64,000 nucleotides of DNA from assembly GCF_902833145.1 (NCBI RefSeq), contig NZ_CADFEN010000002.1:186001-250000 (forward strand), written 5' to 3'. Positions 53,429 through 63,425 of this stretch are shown piece by piece; the stretch's first letter is position 1; the number at the start of each line of letters is the position of its first letter. Under the pieces are notes generated by a model. It searched no databases and was not told the origin of the DNA. It was given only the letters and a program-made list of their open reading frames with translations. The stretch is from Burkholderia sp. BCC0506 (GTDB lineage Bacteria > Pseudomonadota > Gammaproteobacteria > Burkholderiales > Burkholderiaceae). A program made the translations under genes and the position numbers.

Positions 53429-54661
53429 ATGGAAACTGGAAAACGGTCCCGCTCCTGGGCGCAACGCTCGCGGACGGCGCTGACGGTCTTGCCCGTCGTG
53501 CTGTTGTCCGCTTGCGCGGTCGAGCCGGGCATGCACATGAACTTCGCGAACGAGTCGCCGCATGGCGGCGGCATCCCGACGCAGACGCTCGACGACGGCC
53601 TGACGGTATCGATGCACCGTATCGATGCGGCGTCGTTCGATCGAGCGCAGCAAGCCCCCGCTACACGTGACGCGGCATCGGTGCCGATCGGTCCGATCGA
53701 CGCTGCGACGATCGCGGCGCAGCGCCGCGATGCCCGCGCACGGGAAGAGCGCACGCGTGCCGCGCTGTTTGCCGTGCCGGCGCCGTACGCGATCGACGCC
53801 GGCGACGTGTTGCAGATCACCGTGTGGGATCACCCCGAACTGGCCGCCGCGCAGGGCAATCCGGGCAGCCAGACGGTCCGTCCCGCCGATCCGCCGACGG
53901 GCTTCGTCGTCGATCAGGCCGGCAACCTTGCGTTTCCCTATGCGGGCGAACTGCATGTCGCGGGCATGAGCACGAGCGAGATCCGGGACGCGCTGCGCGC
54001 GCGGCTGTCGAAATGGTTCGTCGCGCCGCAACTGACGGTACGCGTCGCGTCGTATCGTGCCAATCGCGTCTATATCGATGGAGAAGTCCATGCGCCGGGC
54101 GCGCAACCGCTCAACGACACGCCGATGACGCTGCTCGAAGCCGTCACGCGTGCGGGCGGCTTCACGGCCGAGGCCGATCAGAGCCGCATGACGCTCGTGC
54201 GTGGCGGTATCGCCTATCCGGTCGATCTGCCCGGGTTGATTCGCGAGCGTTTCGATCCGTCGCGCATCGTGCTGCGCAGCGGCGACCTGCTGCAGGTCGG
54301 TGCGCGCGACCAGTTCGGCGTGTACGTGATGGGCGAGGTCAACCGGCCGACGACCGCGCTGCCGCAGCGCAACGGTCGGCTCACGCTGGCCGATGCGCTG
54401 TCGCAAGCCGGCAGCGTCAACCCGGGTACGTCCGATCCGAGGCAAACCTACGTGATTCGCGCCGGCGAGGGCCGGCAGGCGCAGGTATTTCATCTGGACG
54501 GGCGATCGCCGGTATCGATGGTGCTGGCCAACGAATTCGAGCTGCAGCCGCGCGACGTCGTGTACGTCGACAGCACGAAGCTCGCGCGCTTCGGCCGCGT
54601 GCTCGCGCAACTGCTGCCGGCCATCAACGCGGGCCTGACCGCCGCGATCGTCACGAAATGA
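53429..54661 (+). CDS. Wza-like polysaccharide export lipoprotein
   Basis: 410-residue outer-membrane polysaccharide export protein. Lipobox LLSAC with C29, a long linker, the export domain (YAIDAGDVLQITVWDHPELA, then AGNLAFPYAGELHVAGMS), two SLBB domains (VYIDGEVHAPGAQPL and VYVMGEVNRPTTALP) and a C-terminal amphipathic helix that may cross the outer membrane as in Wza. It forms the exit channel for the polymer with the tyrosine kinase. It starts 35 bases after the phosphotransferase gene and its stop overlaps the start of the phosphatase gene, thus co-translated. Confidence 0.94.
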   Translation: METGKRSRSWAQRSRTALTVLPVVLLSACAVEPGMHMNFANESPHGGGIPTQTLDDGLTVSMHRIDAASFDRAQQAPATRDAASVPIGPIDAATIAAQRRDARAREERTRAALFAVPAPYAIDAGDVLQITVWDHPELAAAQGNPGSQTVRPADPPTGFVVDQAGNLAFPYAGELHVAGMSTSEIRDALRARLSKWFVAPQLTVRVASYRANRVYIDGEVHAPGAQPLNDTPMTLLEAVTRAGGFTAEADQSRMTLVRGGIAYPVDLPGLIRERFDPSRIVLRSGDLLQVGARDQFGVYVMGEVNRPTTALPQRNGRLTLADALSQAGSVNPGTSDPRQTYVIRAGEGRQAQVFHLDGRSPVSMVLANEFELQPRDVVYVDSTKLARFGRVLAQLLPAINAGLTAAIVTK

Positions 54662-55149
54662 TGAACCGGATCCTGGTGGTGTGTACCGGCAACGTCTGCC
54701 GTAGCCCGGCCGCGCAGGCGCTGTTCTCGCGCGCGTTGCCCGGCCGCACGGTCGAGTCGGCCGGCATCGCGGCGATCGGCGGAATGCCGATCGATCCGCT
54801 GATGAACGAATTGCTGATCGCGCGCGGCCTTGCGCCGTCGCCGCACCGGGCCCGCCGGCTCGACGACCGCGTCTGCCGGTGGGCCGACCTGATTCTCGTG
54901 ATGGAGGCCGCGCAGCGCCATCTGATCGAGCGGACCTACCCGATCACGCGCGGCCGCGTGTATCGCCTCACCGAGCGTTGCCGGACCGACGTTCCCGATC
55001 CGTACCGCCGAAGCCGCCATGTGTACGACTACGCGATGACGCTGATCGAGCATGGCGTCGTCGATTGGGCCGAGCGGATCGCCTGCCTCGAATCGAACCG
55101 GCCGCGACGTCGGGATGCCGGCGCAGACGCGCCGGAATACTTGAAGTGA
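54661..55149 (+). CDS. Low-molecular-weight protein tyrosine phosphatase (Wzb/BceD type)
   Basis: 162-residue phosphatase with the P-loop CTGNVCRS (C8 and R14 of the C-x5-R motif) and the general acid D113 in VPDPYRRS. In polysaccharide loci it removes phosphate from the Tyr-rich tail of the autokinase, cycling it during polymer assembly. The upstream ATG shares bases with the stop of the export gene (ATGATG), so the start could be one codon earlier. The kinase gene follows 7 bases on. Confidence 0.95.
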   Translation: MNRILVVCTGNVCRSPAAQALFSRALPGRTVESAGIAAIGGMPIDPLMNELLIARGLAPSPHRARRLDDRVCRWADLILVMEAAQRHLIERTYPITRGRVYRLTERCRTDVPDPYRRSRHVYDYAMTLIEHGVVDWAERIACLESNRPRRRDAGADAPEYLK

Positions 55150-55156
55150 GCCTCAG

Positions 55157-57409
55157 ATGAACGCAACCAACCCAGGCCGATCCCTTGCACGCGATGCCGA
55201 CGAGCTCGACGTGCGAGGCATCCTCGACGTGCTGATCGCGCACGCTGGCCGTATCTTCGCGGTCACGGCGGCATGTACCGCGCTCGGCGCCACGTATGCG
55301 CTGGTCGCGAAGCCGGTTTTCAAGGCCGACATCGCCGTGCAGGTGGAAAGCGGCGGCTCCGACCTGCGCAGCATGGCGGAAGGCGGGCTCGTCGGCGGCC
55401 TCGGCGCGCTGTTCGACGTGAAGTCGACCGACGACGGCGAAATGGAAATCCTGCGCTCGCGGCTCGTGACCGAACCGGTCGTCGACGCCCAGCGCCTGTA
55501 CATCGACGCGCGGCCGCGCCGCGTGCCGGTGATCGGAGCCGCGATCGCGCGCTTCAATCGCGGGTTGTCGACGCCCGGCCTGTTCGGGATCGGCGGCTTC
55601 GTCTGGGGCAAGGAGCGCATCGACATCACCGCGTTCGACGTGCCGCCCGCCTTCCACGAACACCTGTTCATCGTCACGTCGCTGGGCGACGGGCGCTATC
55701 GGCTGTCCGGCAACGATCTCGATCGCGATGTGGAAGGCGGGATCGGGGAGCCGCTGCACGTGAAGACGGCCGCCGGCGACGTGACGCTGCAGGTCGCCGG
55801 CATCGAAGCCGTGGCCGGTGCGCAGTTCGTCGTGACGGCCGAGTCGAAGCAGGTCGTGCTCGTCGATCTGCAGAAGAAGCTGGTCATCGCGAACCGCGGC
55901 AAGGACCAGTCCGGCGTGATCGGCGTGTCGTACGAAAGCCGCGATCCGGTGCGCGCGGCGGCCGTGCTGAACGCGATTGCCGACAACTACGTGCGGCAGA
56001 ACGCGAACCGCAAGGCGGCGACGGCCGAGAAGTCGCTGGCGTTCCTCAGCGATCAGGTGCCGACGGTGGAGCGTCAGCTGCGTACGGCGGAAGACCGTCT
56101 CAACGCATACCAGGCCCGCCATGAAATCGTCGATCTGACCGAACAGGCGAAGGCGATGCTGACGCAATCGACGACCGTGCACGCGTCGTTGTTCGAACTC
56201 GAGCAGAAGCGGCTTGCGCTGGCCTCGACGTTGACGCCGGCGCATCCGGAACTCATCGCGGTCGACCGGCAGATCGCCGCGGCCCGCGCGCAGATCGGAA
56301 CGGTCAACGACGCGATCCGGCGCCTGCCCGACGCGCAGCGCAACATCGTGCGGCTGCGCCGCGACGTGACCGTGCAGACCGAAATCTACGTCGGCCTGCT
56401 GAACAGCATCCAGCAGCTTCGCGTCGCGACCGCGAGCAAGATCGGCAACGTGCGCGTGATCGATCGTGCGATCGTACCGGACGAGCCCGTGCGGCCGAAG
56501 CCGGTACTGGTCACGGCGATCGCCGCACTGGTGGGGCTCGTGCTCGGCACGTGCGGCGTCATCGGCCGCGCGGTGCTGTTCGGCGGCATCACCGATCCGG
56601 CCGAGATCGAACGCGACACGGGCCTGAACGTGATGGCGACGATTCCGTACAGCGCCGCCCAACGCCGGCTCGCGCAGCGCGCTGTCGCGGCGCAGGGCGC
56701 GGCGCCTCTCCTGTCGCTCGCGCGGCCGAACGAACCCGCGGTGGAGGCGCTGCACAGCCTGTGCACGGCACTGCGGTTTCAGTTGCTCGACTGGCCCGAA
56801 GGCAACCGCGTGCTGATCACCGGGCCGTCCGCGGGCGTCGGGAAATCCTTCGTGTCGGCCAACGTTGCCGCACTGCTCGGACAGTCGGGCCAGCGTGTGT
56901 TGCTGATCGACGGCGACTTGCGACGCGGGGAGCTGGCCAAGCGCTTCGGCGTGCGGCCGGATACCGGCCTGTCGACCGTCCTGCGCGGTGGCGCAAGCTT
57001 CGAGGACACCGTCGTGCGCGATATCGCACCGAACGTCGACCTGCTGCCTGCCGGCCCGCGTACCGACAGACCGGTCGAGCTGCTGTCGTCGGATCGACTG
57101 GCGGCATTGCTGACGCACGTCGGCCGCGACTACGGCCTCGTGCTGCTCGACGCACCGCCGCTGCTGCCCGTGACGGACGCCACGGTGCTGGCCGCGCATG
57201 CGGACACGATCCTGCTCGCCGCGCGCTCCGGCGTGACGACCGCGGGCGAGCTGCTCGAATCGGCGAAGCGCATCGAGCGCGTCGGCGCGCGTACGACGGC
57301 CGTCGTGTTCAACGGCTTCCGGCCGGGGCTGCGCTCCGCGCAGTACGGCAACTACGGCGCATACGCGTATGACGGCGCCGATTCGCACACGGCCGCGGAT
57401 CGCGCGTGA
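55157..57409 (+). CDS. Wzc/BceF-like polysaccharide co-polymerase tyrosine kinase
   Basis: 750-residue inner-membrane BY-kinase. N-terminal Wzz domain between two membrane segments (about 33-55 and 447-470), a coiled-coil region ([24 protein letters not shown]) and the C-terminal kinase: Walker [11 protein letters not shown], Walker A' [11 protein letters not shown], Walker [12 protein letters not shown]. The Tyr cluster for autophosphorylation lies at the end ([12 protein letters not shown]). It controls chain length and export with the Wza-like protein, and is the substrate of the phosphatase encoded just upstream. Confidence 0.95.
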   Translation: MNATNPGRSLARDADELDVRGILDVLIAHAGRIFAVTAACTALGATYALVAKPVFKADIAVQVESGGSDLRSMAEGGLVGGLGALFDVKSTDDGEMEILRSRLVTEPVVDAQRLYIDARPRRVPVIGAAIARFNRGLSTPGLFGIGGFVWGKERIDITAFDVPPAFHEHLFIVTSLGDGRYRLSGNDLDRDVEGGIGEPLHVKTAAGDVTLQVAGIEAVAGAQFVVTAESKQVVLVDLQKKLVIANRGKDQSGVIGVSYESRDPVRAAAVLNAIADNYVRQNANRKAATAEKSLAFLSDQVPTVERQLRTAEDRLNAYQARHEIVDLTEQAKAMLTQSTTVHASLFELEQKRLALASTLTPAHPELIAVDRQIAAARAQIGTVNDAIRRLPDAQRNIVRLRRDVTVQTEIYVGLLNSIQQLRVATASKIGNVRVIDRAIVPDEPVRPKPVLVTAIAALVGLVLGTCGVIGRAVLFGGITDPAEIERDTGLNVMATIPYSAAQRRLAQRAVAAQGAAPLLSLARPNEPAVEALHSLCTALRFQLLDWPEGNRVLITGPSAGVGKSFVSANVAALLGQSGQRVLLIDGDLRRGELAKRFGVRPDTGLSTVLRGGASFEDTVVRDIAPNVDLLPAGPRTDRPVELLSSDRLAALLTHVGRDYGLVLLDAPPLLPVTDATVLAAHADTILLAARSGVTTAGELLESAKRIERVGARTTAVVFNGFRPGLRSAQYGNYGAYAYDGADSHTAADRA

Positions 57410-57428
57410 TCCGCCGACGGAGAATCCG

Positions 57429-58607
57429 ATGACTCACCGCTACGAAAACATTCTCGTTACTTTCGGCACTCGTCCGGAGGCCATCAAGATGGCGCCGCTC
57501 GTCCATGCGTTGCGGGCTCGCGAAGGCGTACGCTGCGGCGTCTGCGTGACGGCCCAGCATCGCCAGATGCTGGACCAGGTGCTCGACCTGTTCGGCGTCG
57601 TGCCGGATTTCGATCTCGACCTGATGCGCGCCGGACAGACGCTCGGCAGCCTGACCGGGCACATCCTCAATGCGCTCGATCCGGTACTGGAGGCGTTCCG
57701 GCCCGATCTCGTGCTCGTGCACGGCGATACCACCACCACGCTCGGCGCGACGCTCGCGGCTTACTACCGGCGCATTCCGGTCGGGCACGTGGAAGCCGGG
57801 CTGCGTACCGGCGACCTGTATTCGCCGTGGCCGGAGGAGGCGAACCGCCGGGTGACGGGCGCACTCGCGCTGCATCACTTCGCGCCGACCGAAACGTCGC
57901 GCGCGAACCTGCTGGCCGAAGGCGTCGCGGCCAGCCGGGTCCATGTGACCGGCAACACGGTGATCGACGCGCTACTGACGATCACCCAACGCCTGACGCG
58001 CGACCGGGCACTCGTGCAGCAGATGCACGAGCGGTTCCCGTTCATCGACGATGCCCGACGCATGATTCTCGTCACCGGCCACCGTCGCGAGAACTTCGGT
58101 CGCGGCTTCGAACAGATCTGCGAGGCGATCGCGACGATCGCGAAGCGCTACCCCGAGTGCCGGATCGTCTATCCGATGCATCTGAATCCGAACGTGCGGG
58201 AACCGGTCACGCGACTGCTCGGCGACATCGACAACGTCATGCTGATCGAGCCGCAGGAGTATTTGCCGTTCGTCTATCTGATGAGCCGCGCGTGGCTCAT
58301 CCTGACCGATTCCGGCGGGATCCAGGAAGAGGCGCCGTCGCTCGGCAAGCCGGTGCTCGTGATGCGCGACACCACCGAGCGGCCGGAAGCCGTCGCGGCG
58401 GGCACGGTACGGCTGGTCGGTACCGAGGTCGAGCGGCTGGTCGGCGCGGTGGTCGAGCTGTGGGAAGACGGCCGGGCCTATCGCGCGATGAGCCGCGCGC
58501 ACAACCCATACGGCGACGGTCGCGCGAGCGGGCGGATCGCCGACCTGCTCGTGTCGCCGCCGACATTGACGCAGGGGCCGGCATACGCGGCCGGCTCGCT
58601 CTGTTGA
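57429..58607 (+). CDS. wecB: UDP-N-acetylglucosamine 2-epimerase
   Basis: 392-residue non-hydrolysing epimerase that turns UDP-GlcNAc into UDP-ManNAc. Seen: [14 protein letters not shown] at the N-terminus, [45 protein letters not shown] and [27 protein letters not shown]. The start is taken at MTHRYENIL with GGAGA 6 bases before; the 20 residues preceding it overlap the kinase gene. Followed by the matching dehydrogenase gene 28 bases on. Confidence 0.96.
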   Translation: MTHRYENILVTFGTRPEAIKMAPLVHALRAREGVRCGVCVTAQHRQMLDQVLDLFGVVPDFDLDLMRAGQTLGSLTGHILNALDPVLEAFRPDLVLVHGDTTTTLGATLAAYYRRIPVGHVEAGLRTGDLYSPWPEEANRRVTGALALHHFAPTETSRANLLAEGVAASRVHVTGNTVIDALLTITQRLTRDRALVQQMHERFPFIDDARRMILVTGHRRENFGRGFEQICEAIATIAKRYPECRIVYPMHLNPNVREPVTRLLGDIDNVMLIEPQEYLPFVYLMSRAWLILTDSGGIQEEAPSLGKPVLVMRDTTERPEAVAAGTVRLVGTEVERLVGAVVELWEDGRAYRAMSRAHNPYGDGRASGRIADLLVSPPTLTQGPAYAAGSLC

Positions 58608-58635
58608 ATCCCCTGACGTCCGGAGAGCCTCATTC

Positions 58636-59880
58636 ATGTCATTCGAAACCATTTCCGTCATCGGGCTGGGCTACATCGGCCTGCCTACCGCAGCGGCCTT
58701 TGCCGCACGTCGCAAAAGCGTGATCGGCGTCGACGTGTCGCAACACGCGGTCGACACGATCAATCGCGGCCAGATTCACATCGTCGAACCTGAACTCGAC
58801 ATGCTCGTGCATGCGGCCGTGACGCAGGGCCACCTGCGCGCGACGACGACGCCCGAGCCGGCCGATGCGTTCCTGATCGCGGTGCCGACGCCGTTTACCG
58901 ACGGCAACAAGCCCGACTTGAGCTACATCGAGGCCGCTTGCCGGTCGATCGCGCCGGTGTTGAAGAAGGGCGACCTGGTCGTGCTCGAGTCGACTTCTCC
59001 GGTCGGCGCGACCGAACGGATGGCGGTGTGGCTCGCGGCGCAACGCCCGGACCTGACGTTCCCGCAGCAGGCCGGAGAGCGCTCGGACATCCGGATCGCG
59101 CATTGCCCGGAGCGCGTGCTGCCGGGCCATGTGGTGCGCGAGCTGGTGGAGAACGATCGTGTGATCGGCGGAATGACGCGCAAGTGCGGCACGCGTGCGC
59201 AGGAACTGTATGCGGTGTTCGTGCGCGGCGAGTGCATCCTGACCGATGCGCGCACGGCCGAAATGTGCAAGCTCACCGAGAATTCGTTCCGCGACGTGAA
59301 CATCGCGTTCGCGAACGAACTCTCGGTGATCTGCGACCAGCTCGACATCAACGTGTGGGAACTGATCCGGCTGGCGAACCGCCACCCGCGCGTGAACGTG
59401 CTCCAGCCGGGGCCGGGTGTCGGCGGACATTGTATCGCGGTCGATCCGTGGTTCATCGTCGATTCGGCGCCGGAGCATGCGCGGCTGATCCGTACCGCGC
59501 GGCATGTGAACGACGACAAGCCGCATTTCGTGTACGAGCGCGTGCGGCATGCGGCGAGCCGGTTCCGCGAGCCGGTGATCGCGTGTCTCGGCCTCGCGTT
59601 CAAGGCCGATATCGACGATCTGCGAGAGAGCCCGGCGATGGAGATCGTCGAGGCGCTGGCCGAGCATGCCGACGCGACGCTGCTGGTCGTCGAACCGAAC
59701 GTCGGCGCGTTGCCCGCGTCGCTCGAAGCGAAGGCGCGGCTGTGCGAACTCCATACCGCGCTGGCAGAAGCCGACGTGATCGTCATCCTCGTCGATCACG
59801 CGCCATTCCGTCGCATGGACCCGGTGCGGCTGCAGACCAAGGTCGTGATCGACACGCGTGGCGTGCTGGCGCAGGCGTGA
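58636..59880 (+). CDS. wecC: UDP-N-acetyl-D-mannosamine dehydrogenase
   Basis: 414-residue nucleotide-sugar dehydrogenase oxidising UDP-ManNAc to UDP-ManNAcA with NAD. Rossmann motif GLGYIGLPTAAAFA, the middle ESTSPVGATE, KLTENSFRDVNIAFANEL, and the catalytic cysteine in GPGVGGHCIAVDPWF; C-terminal LGLAFKADIDDLRESPAMEI binds the second nucleotide. Together with WecB it provides UDP-ManNAcA, so the polymer of this locus should contain N-acetylmannosaminuronic acid. Confidence 0.95.
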   Translation: MSFETISVIGLGYIGLPTAAAFAARRKSVIGVDVSQHAVDTINRGQIHIVEPELDMLVHAAVTQGHLRATTTPEPADAFLIAVPTPFTDGNKPDLSYIEAACRSIAPVLKKGDLVVLESTSPVGATERMAVWLAAQRPDLTFPQQAGERSDIRIAHCPERVLPGHVVRELVENDRVIGGMTRKCGTRAQELYAVFVRGECILTDARTAEMCKLTENSFRDVNIAFANELSVICDQLDINVWELIRLANRHPRVNVLQPGPGVGGHCIAVDPWFIVDSAPEHARLIRTARHVNDDKPHFVYERVRHAASRFREPVIACLGLAFKADIDDLRESPAMEIVEALAEHADATLLVVEPNVGALPASLEAKARLCELHTALAEADVIVILVDHAPFRRMDPVRLQTKVVIDTRGVLAQA

Positions 59881-59899
59881 CGTACGGGATGCGCACGCC

Positions 59900-61168
59900 A
59901 TGATACGGAACGCCGATATCGGAAAGCTGCTGGGCCGTCTCGAGGCGCTCGTCTGTACGGGCGCGCCCGGCCTGTATCGCGTGCTGACGTTCTGGGTCAT
60001 CCAGCGGCTCTATTCGCTGGACGAACTCGGACATGCGGCGTCCAGCATGTCGGTCGCGCAGATGATCGGCTTCTTCACGGCCATCGGCTGGGCGACGCTG
60101 ATTCTCGTGCGCGTGCCGGCCAGCGACGGGCGGCAGGCGGCGCGCGACACGTTCTACTCGCTGGTGTCGATGGCGGGATGGACGACAGCGGCCGCCACGC
60201 TCGCGTGCGTGCTGGTGTCCGCGAGCGGCGTCGTCGCGTTCGATGTCGGGGGCGTGGTTGCGTTGATGTGGGGCTGGACCGTGTATCAGCTCGCGCGTCA
60301 TTTCTTCGTGTCGACCCGTCGCTACCGGATCACGATTGCGTTCGACTGCCTGCTGATCGCGGGTTCGTGCGCGATGCTCCAGGTCGGCGCGCGTCATGGC
60401 TATTCCGCGTCGCTGTGTCTGGCGCTCTCGCTGATCGTGGCGGCTGTCGCGATGTTCGTCGCGATCGGTGTGCCGACGCGTGGCGTGTTCTCGACGCGTC
60501 TCGACATGAAGGGGCTGCAGTTCGGGCTGACCAATTTCCTGTCCGGCGGTATCGCGCTGGTGACGGTGCCGGCGGCCAAGGCCATGTGCGGCGCGTCGTT
60601 CGCGGGGATGCTGTCGCTGTTCGTGTCGGCGACCGCGATCGGCAATCTGCTGCCGCGCGCCATCTCGATCGCGCAACTGCCCGATCTCGTGAAGCGGAAG
60701 AAGGACAAGGTGCCGCTCGATACGACGCTGGGCGCGATGCGGCGCGACATCGGTCTGTCGAATCTGGTCGTGCTGGTCGTGAATCTCGCGATGGTGGCGG
60801 GGTTGACTTATCGGGTGGGGATGGACGGTGCGGACCGGTACATCACGCTCGCGGGCGGCGTGTTGCTCGCGATTCAGTGCGCGGCCGGGGTGCTCGGTGT
60901 CGTCGGCAGCAACGTGATGATGGCGTTCGAGAAGAGTGCCGTCACCGCGCGGATCAACATCGGTACGTCGGCGCTGTTCATCGCGTTGCTCGGCGGCAGC
61001 GTCGCGATCGGCGGCGAAGCCGGCTTCTTCTGCATGCTCACGTCGGCCGTGGTTGTCACGCTGGTTCGGAACGGGATCGTGGTCTTGCATGCGCGGCGGG
61101 TGTGTTCGGCGTATGCGGAGTCAGTGCGGGCAGTCGACGTTCCGGTCGCATCGGGAGTGCGCCCATGA
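59900..61168 (+). CDS. Wzx-like polysaccharide flippase (putative)
   Basis: 422-residue membrane protein with about 12 hydrophobic segments and no other domain (GLYRVLTFWVIQRLYSLDELG near the N-terminus; VSATAIGNLLPRAISIAQLPDLV in the middle). Size, topology and place in the operon fit a Wzx-type flippase that moves the lipid-linked repeat unit across the inner membrane. It lacks strong family motifs, as is usual. The start follows the wecC stop by 19 bases; its stop overlaps the start of the next gene (ATGA). Confidence 0.85.
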   Translation: MIRNADIGKLLGRLEALVCTGAPGLYRVLTFWVIQRLYSLDELGHAASSMSVAQMIGFFTAIGWATLILVRVPASDGRQAARDTFYSLVSMAGWTTAAATLACVLVSASGVVAFDVGGVVALMWGWTVYQLARHFFVSTRRYRITIAFDCLLIAGSCAMLQVGARHGYSASLCLALSLIVAAVAMFVAIGVPTRGVFSTRLDMKGLQFGLTNFLSGGIALVTVPAAKAMCGASFAGMLSLFVSATAIGNLLPRAISIAQLPDLVKRKKDKVPLDTTLGAMRRDIGLSNLVVLVVNLAMVAGLTYRVGMDGADRYITLAGGVLLAIQCAAGVLGVVGSNVMMAFEKSAVTARINIGTSALFIALLGGSVAIGGEAGFFCMLTSAVVVTLVRNGIVVLHARRVCSAYAESVRAVDVPVASGVRP

Positions 61169-62412
61169 GCGTCGCGATTCGAGTGCCGGCAATGGCGGGT
61201 CGTCGCTCGCGGGTCGCCGACGCAGGCGCCGGACTGCTGGCGCTCGCGTATTTCGTCTTCTGCGTCAGCGATACGTTGCTCACGCTCGACGACGATCGCT
61301 CGCAGATCGTCAAGATGGGTGCGTTCGTCCTGGTGTTCGCGGCAATCCTGCTGCGTCCGCGCTTTCACCGGCTGGCCGTCGTGGCGCTTCCCGTCGCGGT
61401 GTCGCTCTGCATCGGGATGCTGCTGTCGTTCAACGTGGCGGCGGGAGTCGAGGAACTCGTCCGCTTCCTCTTTCCCGTTGCGATCACGGTGGCGATCTTC
61501 CCGTACCGTGACCGGCTCGACGTGCTGGTCAAGACGTTCATCGGCGTGGTCGTGAGCAACGATCTGTTCCAGTTGTACTTCTACGCTTCGTACGCGATCG
61601 GGCTGCCGCTGTTCATGCCGGTCCGGATCGATTCCGGGCTGTTCCTGCGCGCACAGGGATGGATGGGATTTTTCTCGGAATTCAGTTTCATCAATTTCTG
61701 CGCATTCCTGCTGTGCCGCTGGTACTGGACCGGCCGCCGTGCGGCGATGGCATCGTGGGGCTTCCTGCTCTTCGGGCTGCTCGGTTTCTCGTTCAAACTG
61801 TTTGCGGCGCTCGCGTTCTACCCGTTCGTGAGGAACGTCAGGGACGTGCGCGCGTGGCTGGCCGCGGCAGGTATGGCGGGCGCGATGCTCGTGCTGATGG
61901 CGATGGGCGTGCTCGATTCGCTGCTGAAGGTCGGCATGGCGAAGATCCTGTTCTATGTCGTCGCGGGCAATTCGGCGCGCGCCGAATCCTATCGCGTGAT
62001 GTTCGAGTCGATCCGCGACGGCAATCTGCTCGGCGAGGGGTTGGGCAGCTTCGGCGGCCCGGCGTCGGTGAAATTTTCGTCGCCGCTCTACCCGCTTTAT
62101 CACTTCGACTGGTACGGGCTTGGCGGGCTGCTGAAGACCACCGATACGTTCTATCCGCACCTGTTCGTCGAGATGGGCGTGTTCGGCGCGATCGCGTGGC
62201 TCGTGTTCGTGTTGGCTTACGGACAGGCGCGGCGCAAGCCGACCGTCTGGTTCTACATCGTCGGCGCGTTCTGTTTCGACAACATCTTCTCGATGGCGTT
62301 TGTGTCGCCGTCTTACGTATTTTCCGCACTGCTGGCCATGTACGCGTTCTCGTGGGGGCGGCCGGGAGCCGGCCGCGCATCTCGCCATGGCGCGGTGGAG
62401 GTTCGCTCATGA
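61165..62412 (+). CDS. Wzy-like polysaccharide polymerase (putative)
   Basis: 415-residue membrane protein with about 10 to 11 segments and a large periplasmic loop near residues 270-330 (AESYRVMFESIRDGNLLGEGLGSFGG, then TDTFYPHLFVEMGVFG), a layout found in O-antigen ligase/polymerase proteins. It would join repeat units in the periplasm. Both ends overlap the neighbours by four bases (ATGA), indicating strict translational coupling. Confidence 0.85.
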   Translation: MSVAIRVPAMAGRRSRVADAGAGLLALAYFVFCVSDTLLTLDDDRSQIVKMGAFVLVFAAILLRPRFHRLAVVALPVAVSLCIGMLLSFNVAAGVEELVRFLFPVAITVAIFPYRDRLDVLVKTFIGVVVSNDLFQLYFYASYAIGLPLFMPVRIDSGLFLRAQGWMGFFSEFSFINFCAFLLCRWYWTGRRAAMASWGFLLFGLLGFSFKLFAALAFYPFVRNVRDVRAWLAAAGMAGAMLVLMAMGVLDSLLKVGMAKILFYVVAGNSARAESYRVMFESIRDGNLLGEGLGSFGGPASVKFSSPLYPLYHFDWYGLGGLLKTTDTFYPHLFVEMGVFGAIAWLVFVLAYGQARRKPTVWFYIVGAFCFDNIFSMAFVSPSYVFSALLAMYAFSWGRPGAGRASRHGAVEVRS

Positions 62413-63425
62413 AAATTCTCGTCGTCACGAACATGTATCTCGGCAGTAACCATGCGAGCCCGTGGCAAGGCGTGTTCGTGACCGAGCAGGTCGAGGCGCT
62501 GCGGCGTTCGGATACCTGCACGGTCGACGTGCTCGTCATCGAAGGATATCGCGACAAGCGCGAATATCTGCGATCGATCGGGCGCGTCTGGAAGGCGGCG
62601 CGCGCGGGCCGATACGACATCGTGCACTACCACTTCGGCCTGAGCGCGTGCTCCGCGCCGCTGGTTCGCCTGCTTACGCGAGCGCGCGTCGTCATCACGT
62701 TCCATGGCACCGACATCCTCGGCCCGCTGTGGATGCGGGCCGTGTCGAAAACGATGGCCTGTTTCGCGCACGCGTGCATTGGCGTGAGCGCGCAGATTTC
62801 ATCGCGTTTGACGCGGATGTGCCGGCGCTGCGAGACGATTCCGTGCGCGGTCGACGAGACGGTATTCGTCGAGCAGCGCGACGATGCGGGCGCTGATTCC
62901 GCGTTGCCGATCGTCGTGTTCCCGTCCTCCCCGCAGCGTCCGGAAAAGAACTATCCGCTGTTTGCGCAAGTGTTGCGGCAGTTGTCGCAGCAGCATGGCA
63001 TCCGCGTGCAGGAACGGCATATCGACGGTCTGGATCGCAGCGAGGTGCGCGAGCTGCTGGCGCGTGCCGCGTGCCTGCTGATGACGTCGACTCGCGAAGG
63101 GTCGCCGCAATCGGTCAAGGAGGCGATGGCGGTCAATTTGCCGGTGGTATCGGTCGATGTCGGCAACGTGCGGCAACTGCTCGACGGCGTGTCGCCCGGC
63201 ATGGTCGTGTTCGACCACGACGCGGGCTGGCTGACGAACGAGCTTGCGGATGTGTTGAAGGCCGGCACGCGATCCAACGGTCGCGAGCGGCTTGCGGCGC
63301 TCGGGTACTTCTCCGCCGATGTGTCCACGAAGTTGCAGGCGCTGTATGCATCGCTTTGCCGGCCGCCGCGATTCGCCCGCGTGGCACCGGCTACCGAAAA
63401 ACAGGACAACGAGGCCATGCAATGA
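62409..63425 (+). CDS. GT4-family glycosyltransferase
   Basis: 338-residue cytosolic GT-B glycosyltransferase of the GT4 family. N-terminal MKILVVTNMYLGSNHASPWQGVFV, DIVHYHFGLSA and ITFHGTDILG (acceptor side); C-terminal LMTSTREGSPQSVKEAMAVNLPVVSVDVG with the Glu-x7-Glu donor motif. It retains configuration when adding a sugar to the lipid-linked unit. Starts within the ATGA overlap with the polymerase gene and ends in an ATGA overlap with the next. Confidence 0.94.
   Translation: MKILVVTNMYLGSNHASPWQGVFVTEQVEALRRSDTCTVDVLVIEGYRDKREYLRSIGRVWKAARAGRYDIVHYHFGLSACSAPLVRLLTRARVVITFHGTDILGPLWMRAVSKTMACFAHACIGVSAQISSRLTRMCRRCETIPCAVDETVFVEQRDDAGADSALPIVVFPSSPQRPEKNYPLFAQVLRQLSQQHGIRVQERHIDGLDRSEVRELLARAACLLMTSTREGSPQSVKEAMAVNLPVVSVDVGNVRQLLDGVSPGMVVFDHDAGWLTNELADVLKAGTRSNGRERLAALGYFSADVSTKLQALYASLCRPPRFARVAPATEKQDNEAMQ

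Noticed and set aside
54968-57388. 806-codon minus-strand frame opposite the tyrosine kinase
   Set aside because: Shadow of the BY-kinase gene; no motif, and no promoter or ribosome site seen.
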